A stretch of 64,000 nucleotides of DNA, taken from contig NZ_KB849727.1 of assembly GCF_000368865.1 (NCBI RefSeq), forward strand, positions 1 through 64,000, in the 5' to 3' direction. Under the pieces are notes generated by a model that was not told the origin of the DNA, made no database searches, and worked only from the letters and a program-made list of their open reading frames with translations. The translations under genes were made by a program, and so were the position numbers. This DNA is from Acinetobacter bouvetii DSM 14964 = CIP 107468. GTDB taxonomy: Bacteria > Pseudomonadota > Gammaproteobacteria > Pseudomonadales > Moraxellaceae. Shown here piece after piece: positions 41,931-50,849 of the stretch. The first letter of the stretch is position 1. Every line of letters starts with the position of its first letter.

Positions 41931-42166
41931 GTCAGGCTGCTTTGACTTTGGAGGGGCTTCGTCAAACCATTGCGAAACAATTGGAAATAGACGCCAGCGA
42001 AATTCAAAATGATGACAATTTATTTATGCTCGGGCTGGATTCAGTCAGTTTGATGACGCTGGTTGGTCAGTGGCGTGAATTGGGCGTGAACGTTGAATTC
42101 CAGGATTTGGTTGAAGAGCCGACGCTGGCTGATTGGCAGGACCGTTTAAAGCGCAATCCAGCATAA
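41927..42166 (+). CDS. Stand-alone aryl carrier protein
   Basis: A 79-residue phosphopantetheine carrier. The attachment Ser is in FMLGLDSVSLMTL, preceded by a helix (LRQTIAKQLEID) and followed by WRELGVNVEFQDLVEEPTLADW, the usual four-helix carrier layout. It overlaps entB by four bases (ATGA), so the pair are translationally coupled. Its role is to receive 2,3-dihydroxybenzoate from EntE and present it to the condensation domain. A phosphopantetheinyl transferase is needed to activate it; none is seen in this window. Confidence 0.9.
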   Translation: MSQAALTLEGLRQTIAKQLEIDASEIQNDDNLFMLGLDSVSLMTLVGQWRELGVNVEFQDLVEEPTLADWQDRLKRNPA

Positions 42167-42288
42167 TGCAATGATATAACCCAAACGATTAATCTTAGGA
42201 TTAATCACTTTATTAAACGGCCCTAGCCAATTTCAATAGCCAAAGGCCATTTTCGTTAAACGCAGTAAGTAACGCGAGTGGATCTTCC

Positions 42289-43455
42289 ATGCAGTTAAAC
42301 AATTATTATTCATCTCAACAATGGCAAAAAATTCAAGACTTTGCTGCGCATAAACCAAGTCCATTTTTAGTGGTTGATTTAGACCGTGTTGAATTTAAAT
42401 ATCAGGAACTTCAGCAAAGTTTCCCCATGGCTCATATCTTTTATGCAGTGAAAGCAAACCCGAGCTGCGAAGTGCTGCGGCGCTTAGATCAATTGGGTTC
42501 ATATTTTGATGTTGCATCAGTGTATGAATTGGATCGCGTGATTGGCTGCGGCATTTCACCAGAGCGTATTTCTTTTGGCAATACCATTAAGAAAGCGGCA
42601 GATGTGAAGTATGCCTATGATCAAGGCGTGCATTTATTTGTCACGGATGCACAGGCGGATTTAGAGCAAATTGCACAGTTTGCGCCAAAGTCACGGGTCT
42701 TTGTGCGTGTTTTAGTGGAATCAGGCACGACGTCTGACTGGCCATTATCGCGCAAGTTTGGCTGTGATACCCAAATGGCAATTGATCTGATGGTCAAAGC
42801 AAAGCAGCTGGGACTTCAGCCTTATGGTGTTTCATTTCATGTAGGGAGCCAGCAGAATGATGTGACGGTCTGGAGAACTGCATTAAAAATTGTGAAAGAA
42901 GTTTTTGATACGCTTGAGCAGCAGCATGGCATTCAATTGGAATTGATTAATGCGGGCGGTGGATTTCCTGCACAGTATTTAGCAGAAATAGACACTATTC
43001 AGGATTACGCGCAACGCATTAAAAATTATATCAATGAAAACTTTCAGCGGAAAATCACGCTGTTTTTAGAGCCTGGCCGCTCTTTGGTGGGGGATGCAGG
43101 GGTCATTGTCTCTGAAATTGTGCTCATTTCGAATAAATCAGAACAAGATGATAAGCGTTGGATTTATACCGATGTCGGAGTTTTTAACGGCCTGATTGAA
43201 ACGTTAGGGGAAATGATTAAATATCCAATTTATACGCCCAAAATGCAAAATAACGCGCCGAAGTCCAATGTTGTTTTAGCAGGCCCAACCTGTGATTCGA
43301 CTGATATTATGTATGAAAAAGTGCCCTATCAATTGCCGCAAGACCTGAAAATGGGGGACCGTTTATATTGGCTGAGTACGGGCGCATATACGACTTCATA
43401 TGCATCGGTTGAATTTAATGGCTATCCGCCATTAAGAACATTTTACTTAGAATAA
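42289..43455 (+). CDS. Ornithine/lysine-type decarboxylase (fold III PLP enzyme)
   Basis: A 388-residue PLP decarboxylase of the alanine racemase-fold family. PLP Lys in FYAVKANPSCEVLRRL, phosphate-binding SFHVGSQQNDV and INAGGGFPAQYL, ITLFLEPGRSLVGDAG, and the substrate Cys loop GPTCDSTDIMYE, which is characteristic of ornithine and related decarboxylases. It would yield putrescine from ornithine, or cadaverine from lysine. It lies 122 nt after the aryl carrier gene in the same direction and before the Fur-controlled receptor, so it should supply the diamine for the siderophore. The exact amino acid cannot be told by eye. Confidence 0.85.
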   Translation: MQLNNYYSSQQWQKIQDFAAHKPSPFLVVDLDRVEFKYQELQQSFPMAHIFYAVKANPSCEVLRRLDQLGSYFDVASVYELDRVIGCGISPERISFGNTIKKAADVKYAYDQGVHLFVTDAQADLEQIAQFAPKSRVFVRVLVESGTTSDWPLSRKFGCDTQMAIDLMVKAKQLGLQPYGVSFHVGSQQNDVTVWRTALKIVKEVFDTLEQQHGIQLELINAGGGFPAQYLAEIDTIQDYAQRIKNYINENFQRKITLFLEPGRSLVGDAGVIVSEIVLISNKSEQDDKRWIYTDVGVFNGLIETLGEMIKYPIYTPKMQNNAPKSNVVLAGPTCDSTDIMYEKVPYQLPQDLKMGDRLYWLSTGAYTTSYASVEFNGYPPLRTFYLE

Positions 43456-43472
43456 TAATAGTATTTGTTTTT

Positions 43473-43510
43473 AAGCCCCAGTCTTAGATATTAAGATTGG
43501 GGCTTTTTTA
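43473..43510 (+). terminator. terminator after the decarboxylase gene
   Basis: AAGCCCCAGTCTTAGATATT followed by AAGATTGGGGCTTTTTT makes a hairpin with a T run, closing the siderophore biosynthesis transcript. Confidence 0.88.
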
Positions 43511-43619
43511 TTCAAGAGCATTTAATTGCAAAACATGAGGCTGTTGGCCATATAAACAAAATTCTTCGGAATTTTTTAAATTGAATAATATAAATCATAG
43601 CGCAATTGAGAAAATATAA

Positions 43620-43667
43620 ATTAATGATAATTATTATAATTTATTAATGGAAATGATTATCATTTAT
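43620..43667. promoter_or_regulatory. Tandem Fur boxes before the TonB receptor gene
   Basis: Two adjacent 19-mers are Fur-like: one centred near 43630 (ATGATAATTATT core) and one at 43649-43667 (ATGATTATCATT core, an almost perfect palindrome). They sit 52-100 nt before the receptor start, so Fur should repress it strongly. Confidence 0.82.
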
Positions 43668-43718
43668 TTGTATAGTATCCAACCATTAGAAAATCATTTT
43701 TTAATGAGGGAAATTACT

Positions 43719-45878
43719 TTGAAAAGAACCATTTTATTTTTATCTCTAGCTGCGTCTCCATTTTTTGCAATGGCTGAAGAAACTGTGTCACTGCCGACAA
43801 TTGTAGTCAAAGCGGATTCACAAGAAACCGATGTGACGGGAAAACTTAAAACCAAAGCAACGCTGAATATTTTGGGTGAAAAAGATGTCCTTGATACGCC
43901 TTTTACGATTCGTAACTACAGTGATCAAGCCATTCAAGATTCACATGCTCACTCAATGATGGATGTGCTGAAAATTGATCCAAGTATTCGTACTACAACC
44001 AATACAGGCCATTTAAATGAAAATTTTAATATGCGCGGATTTGGCATTACTTGGGAAGATTATAATTTAAATGGGGCCTATGGCATGGCGCCAACAGGAC
44101 GTATCACGACCGATATTTTAAGTTCTGTGACGGTATTAAAAGGTCCAAATGCATTGATTGCTGGCATGGCGCCTGGCGGCAGCGTTGGCGGGGTCATTAT
44201 TGCCAATACGAAGCGGGCGGATAAAGACATTACCCGCGTGAGCGCTAATTTTGAAGACGAAGGTTACTATAAATCGGGTTTTGATTTTTCACGCCGCTTT
44301 GGTGAGAACCAAGAATTTGGCGCACGTTTAAGTGCGAACCATGGCCAAGGCGAACACATTGTTGAGGGGCTGGAAGACGAAAGCACATCGGCCGTTTTGG
44401 CTTTAGATTGGACCACGGATAAAGCCAAAATCAATCTGGATGCATATAGCACCCAAGACAAGCGTGATGGCGGCTCGCCTGCGATGGTGTCATTTGCGCA
44501 ATTGGGTAAAGTACTGGATGCGCCAGATGGCAAGAGCAATTTCTTCCCGAACATTTATGGCCGTCAATCCGCGCAATATATTGGCTTGTCTGGCGAATAT
44601 AAACTGCTGGATAACTTGAAAGTGATTGCTGGTGTAGGGACTGTTGAGCAAAAGTATCAAGGGCATATTTTTGGTACACGCATGATTGTGACCAATGATG
44701 CAGGCGATGCGAACTCACAGTACTATCATGTCAATATGAAGCAAAATAATACCTCAGCAAATTTAGGTCTAGAAGGTGCTTTTAATACAGGCGCTATTTC
44801 ACATACCGTGGGATTGCGTACGGACTATTTAAAAATTAAAAAGGATGCACAAGCTGGTCAAGGCTCAGAGCCTATAACTTTTATAACCAACTTATATAAC
44901 CCAAGTGCAGGCGGATCAATGCCTGCTGATACACCAGAAGTTTTACCAACAGCAGACAATGAATATGTCAGCTACACTTTAACCGACCAAATGTCGATGC
45001 TGGATGATAAATTACAATTCATTTTGGGGCTGCGTTATCAAGATATCGATGTCGATAGTACGAGCTACACTCGAAACTATAGAACTGGCGAGATTATTGG
45101 TACAAATACGAAATATAGTGAAGATAAGTTATCTCCGAGTTTAGGGATTGTCATTAAGCCATGGAGTGAAGATTTATCATTCTATGCCAGCTATGTAGAA
45201 GGTTTATCACAAGGCAGTACTGTAAATAATACATTAGATGCAAATTACGGCAAAACTTTTGCGCCGTTCCAAACCAAGCAATATGAAGTGGGTACAAAAT
45301 ATCAGCATGGTTCATGGCTGCACACTTTAGCGGCATATCAAATTGATAAGCCAAGTACGATCACTGAATTTTATGCAACGACGGTCAATGGTGCGTCCCA
45401 AATCACCACCGATGGCGGTGAAACAACTTCGAAAGGGGTTGAATATGGTTTCTCTGGCAACGTGACTGATGATGTAATTGTCTGGGGCAACTTGGCCTAT
45501 ATTGATGTTGAATATAAGAAAGGGATGAATGGCAAGGTAGATATCTCAGGGAATACCGTTGAAGGTCAGCCTGAATTTACTGCTGGCTTGGGTGTTGAAT
45601 ACAAACTTCCCTATGTGGATGGCTTAAGCTTTAATGCGCGCGGCACCTATGTGGATAATCAATATTTAAACAATACCAATACCTTGGAATTGCCTGATTA
45701 TGCTTTGCTTGATTTAGGCGCCAAATATACGGCCAATATTGGCGGAGTAGATACAACCTTCCGCGCCAATGTAGACAACGTGACGAATGAAAAATATTGG
45801 GCGGGCGTATTCAACAGCGGCTTTACCACATTAGGCGCAGGCCGTACTTATAAACTGGGTGTGAGTTTTGATTTCTAA
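43719..45878 (+). CDS. TonB-dependent siderophore receptor
   Basis: A receptor of 719 residues after the chosen start, in the outer membrane. The signal peptide (KRTILFLSLAASPFFAMA) follows a TTG at 43719 that has AGGGA 7 nt upstream; an in-frame ATG at 43704 lacks such a site. A TonB-box-like ETVSLPTIVVKA begins the mature chain, the plug shows DVLDTPFTIRNYSD and GGSVGGVIIANTKRA, and the barrel ends in Phe (RTYKLGVSFDF), required for assembly. It is the natural importer for the siderophore of this locus. Fur boxes lie upstream. Confidence 0.93.
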   Translation: MKRTILFLSLAASPFFAMAEETVSLPTIVVKADSQETDVTGKLKTKATLNILGEKDVLDTPFTIRNYSDQAIQDSHAHSMMDVLKIDPSIRTTTNTGHLNENFNMRGFGITWEDYNLNGAYGMAPTGRITTDILSSVTVLKGPNALIAGMAPGGSVGGVIIANTKRADKDITRVSANFEDEGYYKSGFDFSRRFGENQEFGARLSANHGQGEHIVEGLEDESTSAVLALDWTTDKAKINLDAYSTQDKRDGGSPAMVSFAQLGKVLDAPDGKSNFFPNIYGRQSAQYIGLSGEYKLLDNLKVIAGVGTVEQKYQGHIFGTRMIVTNDAGDANSQYYHVNMKQNNTSANLGLEGAFNTGAISHTVGLRTDYLKIKKDAQAGQGSEPITFITNLYNPSAGGSMPADTPEVLPTADNEYVSYTLTDQMSMLDDKLQFILGLRYQDIDVDSTSYTRNYRTGEIIGTNTKYSEDKLSPSLGIVIKPWSEDLSFYASYVEGLSQGSTVNNTLDANYGKTFAPFQTKQYEVGTKYQHGSWLHTLAAYQIDKPSTITEFYATTVNGASQITTDGGETTSKGVEYGFSGNVTDDVIVWGNLAYIDVEYKKGMNGKVDISGNTVEGQPEFTAGLGVEYKLPYVDGLSFNARGTYVDNQYLNNTNTLELPDYALLDLGAKYTANIGGVDTTFRANVDNVTNEKYWAGVFNSGFTTLGAGRTYKLGVSFDF

Positions 45879-45985
45879 GCTCTAAGAATATTTAGTGTTA
45901 ACGAAATTCTAAACGCAAGAAGCGGGATATCTTCCAATGGCTGGAACGGTATCTCGTATTTTTCCATTTTTAAAGGGTGTAAGTT

Positions 45986-46243
45986 TTGAAATTCCTTGCA
46001 TTTTCTTTTGTTTTTATTGGCAGCATTTTGCTGTATTGCACGCACCCAAACCAGCGCTTGGTTCAGTCGGTTTTGCCGCCGTTTTATCGTTGGATTGGCT
46101 TTGGCTGTGTGGTTTTATCGCTGCTTCTTTTTTTAGCAGCTTTGCCTAAGCTCGCTGCAATTTATATGTGGCTGTTAACCATGCTGGTCGTGTGGACATT
46201 TTTGCCATTTATACCGCTGATGATTAAAAAGAATAGCCCATGA
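45986..46243 (+). CDS. Small membrane protein, DUF3325-like
   Basis: An 85-residue protein with about three membrane segments (residues 2-17, 35-52 and 57-75) and the Acinetobacter-type stretch THPNQRLVQSVLPPFYRWIG between the first and second. DUF3325 proteins often lie between a TonB receptor and a PepSY protein; the match is by pattern and context only. It begins at TTG with AAAGGGTG 6-8 nt upstream, and overlaps the next gene by ATGA. It probably supports iron or siderophore handling at the inner membrane. Confidence 0.6.
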   Translation: MKFLAFSFVFIGSILLYCTHPNQRLVQSVLPPFYRWIGFGCVVLSLLLFLAALPKLAAIYMWLLTMLVVWTFLPFIPLMIKKNSP

Positions 46244-46530
46244 ACTCATTTTTTCAACAAAAAATTCAATCTGACTGGTGGTCAAAATCCTTTGCTGGAA
46301 TATGCTTGGGTTTTATTTTTGCCTTACTCTGCGCATCAATTATTACATTATGGGCCATTCAAAATCTAAGCCAAAGTTTGGCGCCGCAATTAGGCATGTG
46401 GTCTATTCCCTGGATTTGGCTGCCTGTATGTTTTATTGCGTACTTTATACCGAAAGGCTGGCAGTCCATTTTAATTTTTACGGTATTTGATATTTTGGCT
46501 TACGGCATTTTATGTTGGATGCGAGGTTGA
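46240..46530 (+). CDS. Small membrane protein, DUF3649-like
   Basis: A 96-residue protein with three hydrophobic segments (about residues 18-40, 51-68 and 75-92) and no recognised catalytic motif. It lies between the DUF3325-like gene and the PepSY gene, a position typical for DUF3649 proteins in iron-uptake operons. It overlaps its upstream neighbour by ATGA and ends 4 nt before the PepSY start. Function is unknown. Confidence 0.6.
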   Translation: MNSFFQQKIQSDWWSKSFAGICLGFIFALLCASIITLWAIQNLSQSLAPQLGMWSIPWIWLPVCFIAYFIPKGWQSILIFTVFDILAYGILCWMRG

Positions 46531-46534
46531 TGAC

Positions 46535-48145
46535 ATGAAAGTGCGTACTGATATTATTCGTCATGCTAAAACGCTGCATACATGGGCTGGAATTACCTCC
46601 GGGATTTTTTTATTTATCTGTTTCTTTGCTGGCGGCCTCAGCATGTTTCAGCATGACTTGAGCCGATGGGCAACACCGCCACAGCAACAGTTGCAGCCCA
46701 TTTCAGCAGCTCAATACGATCCGCTTATTCAGCAAGTTCAGGCACAATATCCAGAAACAATAAAAAGCTACCAATTAAATTTTAATTCCAAAGAATTTTA
46801 TAATGCGCCAATGCAGTGGCAAACACCTGTTCCGAAAGGGCAGGATGATTATGATTTCAACACGCATCAGCAAAGTATGCTCGCCACCCTAAATGCAGAT
46901 GGCGCATTGCAGGTTAAACAAGAAAACTTGTCGAAATTGGGCTGGCTGATTGAGCAGTTGCATGAAACGGCAGGTATTCCAGGGACTTTAGGCCATCACA
47001 CGATAGGCGTGTATGTGATGGCGATCATTTGTGTCTTGTATTTTCTAGCGTTAATGACAGGTTTAATCATCTTATTGCCGACTTTGGTAAAGGATTATTT
47101 TGCAATTCGTGCGGGTAAAAATAAAAAAAGGTTTTGGCTAGATGCTCACAATGTGGTCGGAATCACCAGTTTTCCGTTTCATATTATTATCAGTGTCACC
47201 GTTATTTCTTTTGCCTTTCATGATGTTTTTTATGATGCGATTGATAGATTAATTGCCAAGGAAAAGCCTGCGCGGCCGCCAGCTGTTAAGATTGCAGAGC
47301 CTATTGAACCTTTAAATATTGAAAAACTGCTGGAAAAAATTCAGCAGCAAGCGCCTGAATATCAGGTCAGTTCAATCAGCTTCAATAATTTAGATGTACC
47401 CGAAAAAGCATCTGCACGCGTTAATTTATACAGCGCAGATCAAATGCTGCGCGGTGACCGTTTTGATGTCATGATGTTTAATCCTTATTTAAATAAACCA
47501 TTAAATACCAACAATTTAAATACACATGCAACAGCGATGGATCAAGTGGTCCGCTCGATGTTTAGTTTGCATTTTGGTAATTATGGTGGAAACCTCACGC
47601 GCTGGTTATATTTAATTTTAGGTTTGGGCGGCGCTTTCCTCTTTTATTCTGGCAATTTACTCTGGATTGAATCGCGTCTGAAACGGCAAAAAAATATTGG
47701 GTCAGCGCCGCCTAAACAGCGTAAGGATGTTATGGCAATTGCCAATCTTACGGTTGGGGCATGTTTAGGCTGTATTTTTGCTGTAGTGAGTAGCATGTTA
47801 ATTGGCCGTTGGGGCTATGTTCTATATGCAGAATTAAGCAGTGTAAATCATTTGTTTTTGTATAGTTATTATGCGGTCTTTTTACTGAGCATTGTATATG
47901 GTTTTACGGTTGGCGCAGGGAAAGCATTGCCGCAGCTTTTATTTGCCATTGCATTGGTATTGTGCTGCCTGCCGTTGACATCTTTCATCACACTGATATT
48001 TCCTCAGCTGGGTATGTGGGCTTCAATGTCATCGTTATGGTGGATTGATATCTTTGCTATCGCTTTCGCAGCGCTCTTTATTTGGTTTTATTTGAAAGCG
48101 AAGCACCGTCAAAAACATGCAGCAGAAAACAGCATATGGGCTTAA
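46535..48145 (+). CDS. PepSY-associated transmembrane protein (putative siderophore-iron reductase)
   Basis: A 536-residue inner-membrane protein with about six to eight hydrophobic segments, beginning after the chosen ATG with LHTWAGITSGIFLFICFFAGGLS. A large periplasmic part (residues 40-145) contains PepSY-like sequence, repeated at about 265-300 (VSSISFNNLDVPEKASARVN). Conserved histidines lie in LHTWAG, LHETAGIP, HHTIG and LDAHNVVGI, consistent with haem ligands. PepSY-TM proteins such as FpvG/FoxB-like reductases reduce ferric siderophores in the periplasm; that function is inferred here. A second, longer start (46487) is less likely because GAGG lies 8 nt before the ATG. Confidence 0.85.
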   Translation: MKVRTDIIRHAKTLHTWAGITSGIFLFICFFAGGLSMFQHDLSRWATPPQQQLQPISAAQYDPLIQQVQAQYPETIKSYQLNFNSKEFYNAPMQWQTPVPKGQDDYDFNTHQQSMLATLNADGALQVKQENLSKLGWLIEQLHETAGIPGTLGHHTIGVYVMAIICVLYFLALMTGLIILLPTLVKDYFAIRAGKNKKRFWLDAHNVVGITSFPFHIIISVTVISFAFHDVFYDAIDRLIAKEKPARPPAVKIAEPIEPLNIEKLLEKIQQQAPEYQVSSISFNNLDVPEKASARVNLYSADQMLRGDRFDVMMFNPYLNKPLNTNNLNTHATAMDQVVRSMFSLHFGNYGGNLTRWLYLILGLGGAFLFYSGNLLWIESRLKRQKNIGSAPPKQRKDVMAIANLTVGACLGCIFAVVSSMLIGRWGYVLYAELSSVNHLFLYSYYAVFLLSIVYGFTVGAGKALPQLLFAIALVLCCLPLTSFITLIFPQLGMWASMSSLWWIDIFAIAFAALFIWFYLKAKHRQKHAAENSIWA

Positions 48146-48162
48146 TTGATTAAATCATCCCT

Positions 48163-48197
48163 TTGAGCCTAGAGATCCATCTGGGCTCATTTATTTT
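48163..48197 (+). terminator. terminator after the PepSY gene
   Basis: TTTGAGCCTAGAGATCCATC followed by TGGGCTCATTTATTTTT gives a hairpin GAGCC/GGCTC with T-rich tail, 18 nt after the stop codon. It closes the receptor operon. Confidence 0.75.
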
Positions 48198-48763
48198 TGA
48201 AATTTGAACGATCATAAGATAGGTTTTATTGTAGCTATATCAAAAAGTGGACATTTACTAATTACGAAATGATCCAAACTTAAGCCTGCATCTAAAATCT
48301 ATCTTATCCCATGGGCAGGACATCTACCCAAGCTGTAACTTAAATTTGGATATTTTAAGGCTGCTTTAAATTTTAAATGTTGATGTAAAAAACCGAGTGA
48401 ATGAAAAGTGTATGCAAAGCGCTAGAGTTAATTAAAAGTTTATCATTTTAGTGGGTTTTTTGCATAATAAAGAGCGATCAAAATACAATCTTAATAAATT
48501 AACAAATCCTGCATTGAGTAAGTTTGTTGTTTAGATCTTCTGAATTAATAAATGGTGTTTCAATTAGTAATATTTTACCAATGATTAAAAAATAAATTTG
48601 GGGTTTAAATGGTTTTGTATAATTTAAATGCATAATATATAAAATGTTTTTTACATATAGCAAAAACATAAATTATTATGTTTTTGAGTTTTTATGCAAT
48701 TTTTATAGCTAAGGCAATAAGTTAGTTTAACTGCTTATTTTAAGAATAAGTGAATAATTAGCC
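48198..48763. other. AT-rich gene-free stretch
   Basis: About 565 nt with no gene I can support. A GC-richer block near 48283-48345 (from AAGCCTGCATC to CATCTACCCAAGC) stands out from the AT-rich surround and could be a relict or a small RNA; it has no long open frame. Confidence 0.45.
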
Positions 48764-49030
48764 ATGAATAAAGATTTCGAACTATATGTCTTATATCAAA
48801 TATATGAATTTCTTATTGAGCGTGAGGGATTCAATAAAAAAAGTCCTCATACTCAGGTTTTAGACTTCTTTAAAGAAGCGCATTTAGGGACAGTTTCTGA
48901 TTTTATTATTTCGAGCCCAAGCAGCTTGCGTGGAAAATTTGGAAATGTTACTCAGATCAATTTACTCAATGTTCCTTTATTTAGGGATAAGGACAGGTTT
49001 ATTAAATGGGCCTATAAACAATTAAATTAA
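48764..49030 (+). CDS. Small hypothetical protein
   Basis: An 88-residue charged protein (starting MNKDFELYVLYQIYEFLIER) without a membrane segment. Its C-terminus is GNVTQINLLNVPLFRDKDR. It looks like a compact alpha-helical soluble protein, but no family is recognised. The start ATG lacks a strong ribosome site. A good terminator follows directly, which supports a real gene. Confidence 0.6.
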   Translation: MNKDFELYVLYQIYEFLIEREGFNKKSPHTQVLDFFKEAHLGTVSDFIISSPSSLRGKFGNVTQINLLNVPLFRDKDRFIKWAYKQLN

Positions 49031-49058
49031 CTGTACGTAAACCATAGTTAGAAAATAG

Positions 49059-49094
49059 AGACCCCGCTAAATCAAGGGATAGCGGGGTCTTTTA
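49059..49094 (+). terminator. terminator after the 88-codon gene
   Basis: GACCCCGCTAAATCAAGGGA then TAGCGGGGTCTTTT is a strong GC-rich hairpin with a T run, 29 nt after the stop codon. Confidence 0.9.
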
Positions 49095-49372
49095 GTTAAT
49101 AATATATTTTTGTAAGAATATTAATTTGTTGTGAGGTATCTCTGCCAAAGAAAAAATACAGCCAGCACATAAGGCTTTGGCGTGTATCACCTTTGGAATG
49201 CCGATGGCAAGTCCGTGACCCGTTTTCAAACCTTCCTGTGCAGGGCAGAACCTCTGGTTTAAATCATACCTTCAAAGATTCATTGCATTAAGCCATTAGC
49301 GCCAAATGCAATGCATCGAAAAAAGCTGGCGCATGCTGCCTTTTTTGCTTTATAACCATGTCAGCCCTGTAA

Positions 49373-50617
49373 ATGATTAAAATAATGAATCAAAATAATA
49401 AAATTTTTATTGCAGCCAGCCTTGCCAATGGCGCAAGTTTTTCCATGATTTTACCGATGCTGGCGCCGCTGGTGCGCAAGCTGCGGCTGTCTGAACTGCA
49501 AGCCGGCGCCATGGTGTCAATCGGTGCATTGCTTATGGCTATAGCGGCAATCTATATCAGCAAGCATCAGCAGAAATACTCCATTTTTCAGCTGTTGAGC
49601 ATCGGCTTTGTTGGCATGGCTGTGACTTGGGGTGTTTTTACAGGCGTATTGATGTATGGGCTGGCTGCACATCTTTCTTTATTTGTTTTGTTTACGCTGA
49701 TGATTTCTCGCGCCAGTACCGGCTTATTCATGGCCATGCCGCAAATCGCGCTGCAAACATATGTGATGACCCGTTATGGCAATGAACAGGCGCGTGCGCA
49801 AAGCATGTCTAAATTTGGTGCACTGAATAGTGTCGGAGTGGTTTTTGGGCCGCTTTTGACAACGCTGCTGCTGTCTCAAGGGATGCTGGCGCCGTTATGG
49901 GCCGCAATATTGATACTTGCCGGCATTAGCGCTGTGATTGTATTCACTTTTGATCGTGAAGAAACAGCACCGCAATTGAAACTGCTGAACTGTAAACATC
50001 AGCAGCTGGTCAATTTACAGGATGGCATTCAGTTCAGTTTTAAGCAATGCTTTTCATGGCTGCTGCTGGGTTTTAGCCTGTATTTAGCTATTGTTACCTT
50101 GAATTTAACGGCAGGGTTTTATATTCAGGATCATTTCAAAACGGGTATTGCGCAGGGAGCAGTATCATTTGCGCAATGTTCGCTGATTGTCGGGATTTCA
50201 TTGGTTGCCATGCAAAGCTTAATCTCTAAATATCTGCAATGGCCAGTACAGCGGCTGCTTTGGGTTGGTTTAATCATCATGCTTACTGGGCTGCTGATTT
50301 CAGTGACTACACAGCACTTGCATATTTTTCAAGCAGCTTATGTGCTGTACGGTATTTCCGTAGCTTGTTTGATTCCTGCCTTTACCACGGGCGCTGCCCA
50401 GACCGCGCCGCAAGCCATGCAGGCTAAAATTGCCAGCCTGTGCACAGCAACGCAGGCGCTCAGCTTTGTAGCGGGGCCGCTGATCAGTACTGGACTGTAT
50501 CAATGGCATTCGGCTTATCCCTATTATTTTTTAATTTTCAATGTTGTTATGCTGATGGCCTTTTTGGCAGTCAAAGCGCTGTTAACAAATGCACAGCCTC
50601 AGATGGCAAAGGAGTAG
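49373..50617 (+). CDS. MFS transporter
   Basis: A 414-residue major facilitator protein with about 12 hydrophobic segments. The first loop shows SFSMILPMLAPLVRKLRLSE and segment 2 LLMAIAAIYISKHQQKY, the second half starts SFKQCFSWLLLGFSLYLAI. Conserved charged loop residues are those of the general MFS, but no subfamily can be assigned. It lies about 1.2 kb after the siderophore receptor operon and is separated by terminators, so a role in siderophore export is possible but not supported. The chosen ATG could be four codons too early. Confidence 0.85.
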   Translation: MIKIMNQNNKIFIAASLANGASFSMILPMLAPLVRKLRLSELQAGAMVSIGALLMAIAAIYISKHQQKYSIFQLLSIGFVGMAVTWGVFTGVLMYGLAAHLSLFVLFTLMISRASTGLFMAMPQIALQTYVMTRYGNEQARAQSMSKFGALNSVGVVFGPLLTTLLLSQGMLAPLWAAILILAGISAVIVFTFDREETAPQLKLLNCKHQQLVNLQDGIQFSFKQCFSWLLLGFSLYLAIVTLNLTAGFYIQDHFKTGIAQGAVSFAQCSLIVGISLVAMQSLISKYLQWPVQRLLWVGLIIMLTGLLISVTTQHLHIFQAAYVLYGISVACLIPAFTTGAAQTAPQAMQAKIASLCTATQALSFVAGPLISTGLYQWHSAYPYYFLIFNVVMLMAFLAVKALLTNAQPQMAKE

Positions 50618-50849
50618 ACTGCATACATTAGTTTTTTTTAAATGAATGGGAAAAGGGCAGTATCAGCAATAAGGCAAGCAGTTTAAGCGCTTCTGTTATA
50701 TTTAAAGCTCAGCGGGATTGCTGAGCGATTGCATAGAAATCTTTTTGCAGAATGAATAAAATTCAGTTCAAAATGAATATTGCTAAAGCAACAAGCCATC
50801 CTAATTCTTCAAATTCATGCTTAAATATATGAAATAATTTCATTGTGAT

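Noticed and set aside
45937..46149. 70-codon frame overlapping the DUF3325-like gene
   Set aside because: It is in another frame, and the overlapping 85-codon frame has a better ribosome site, membrane pattern and ATGA link to the next gene.
49373..50617. MFS gene as siderophore exporter
   Set aside because: It is separated from the siderophore genes by terminators and has no Fur box, so proximity alone does not support the role.
50618..50849. Cobalamin riboswitch before the cob operon
   Set aside because: No B12-box-like sequence or matching hairpins were found. The leader is AT-rich with a weak stem only.
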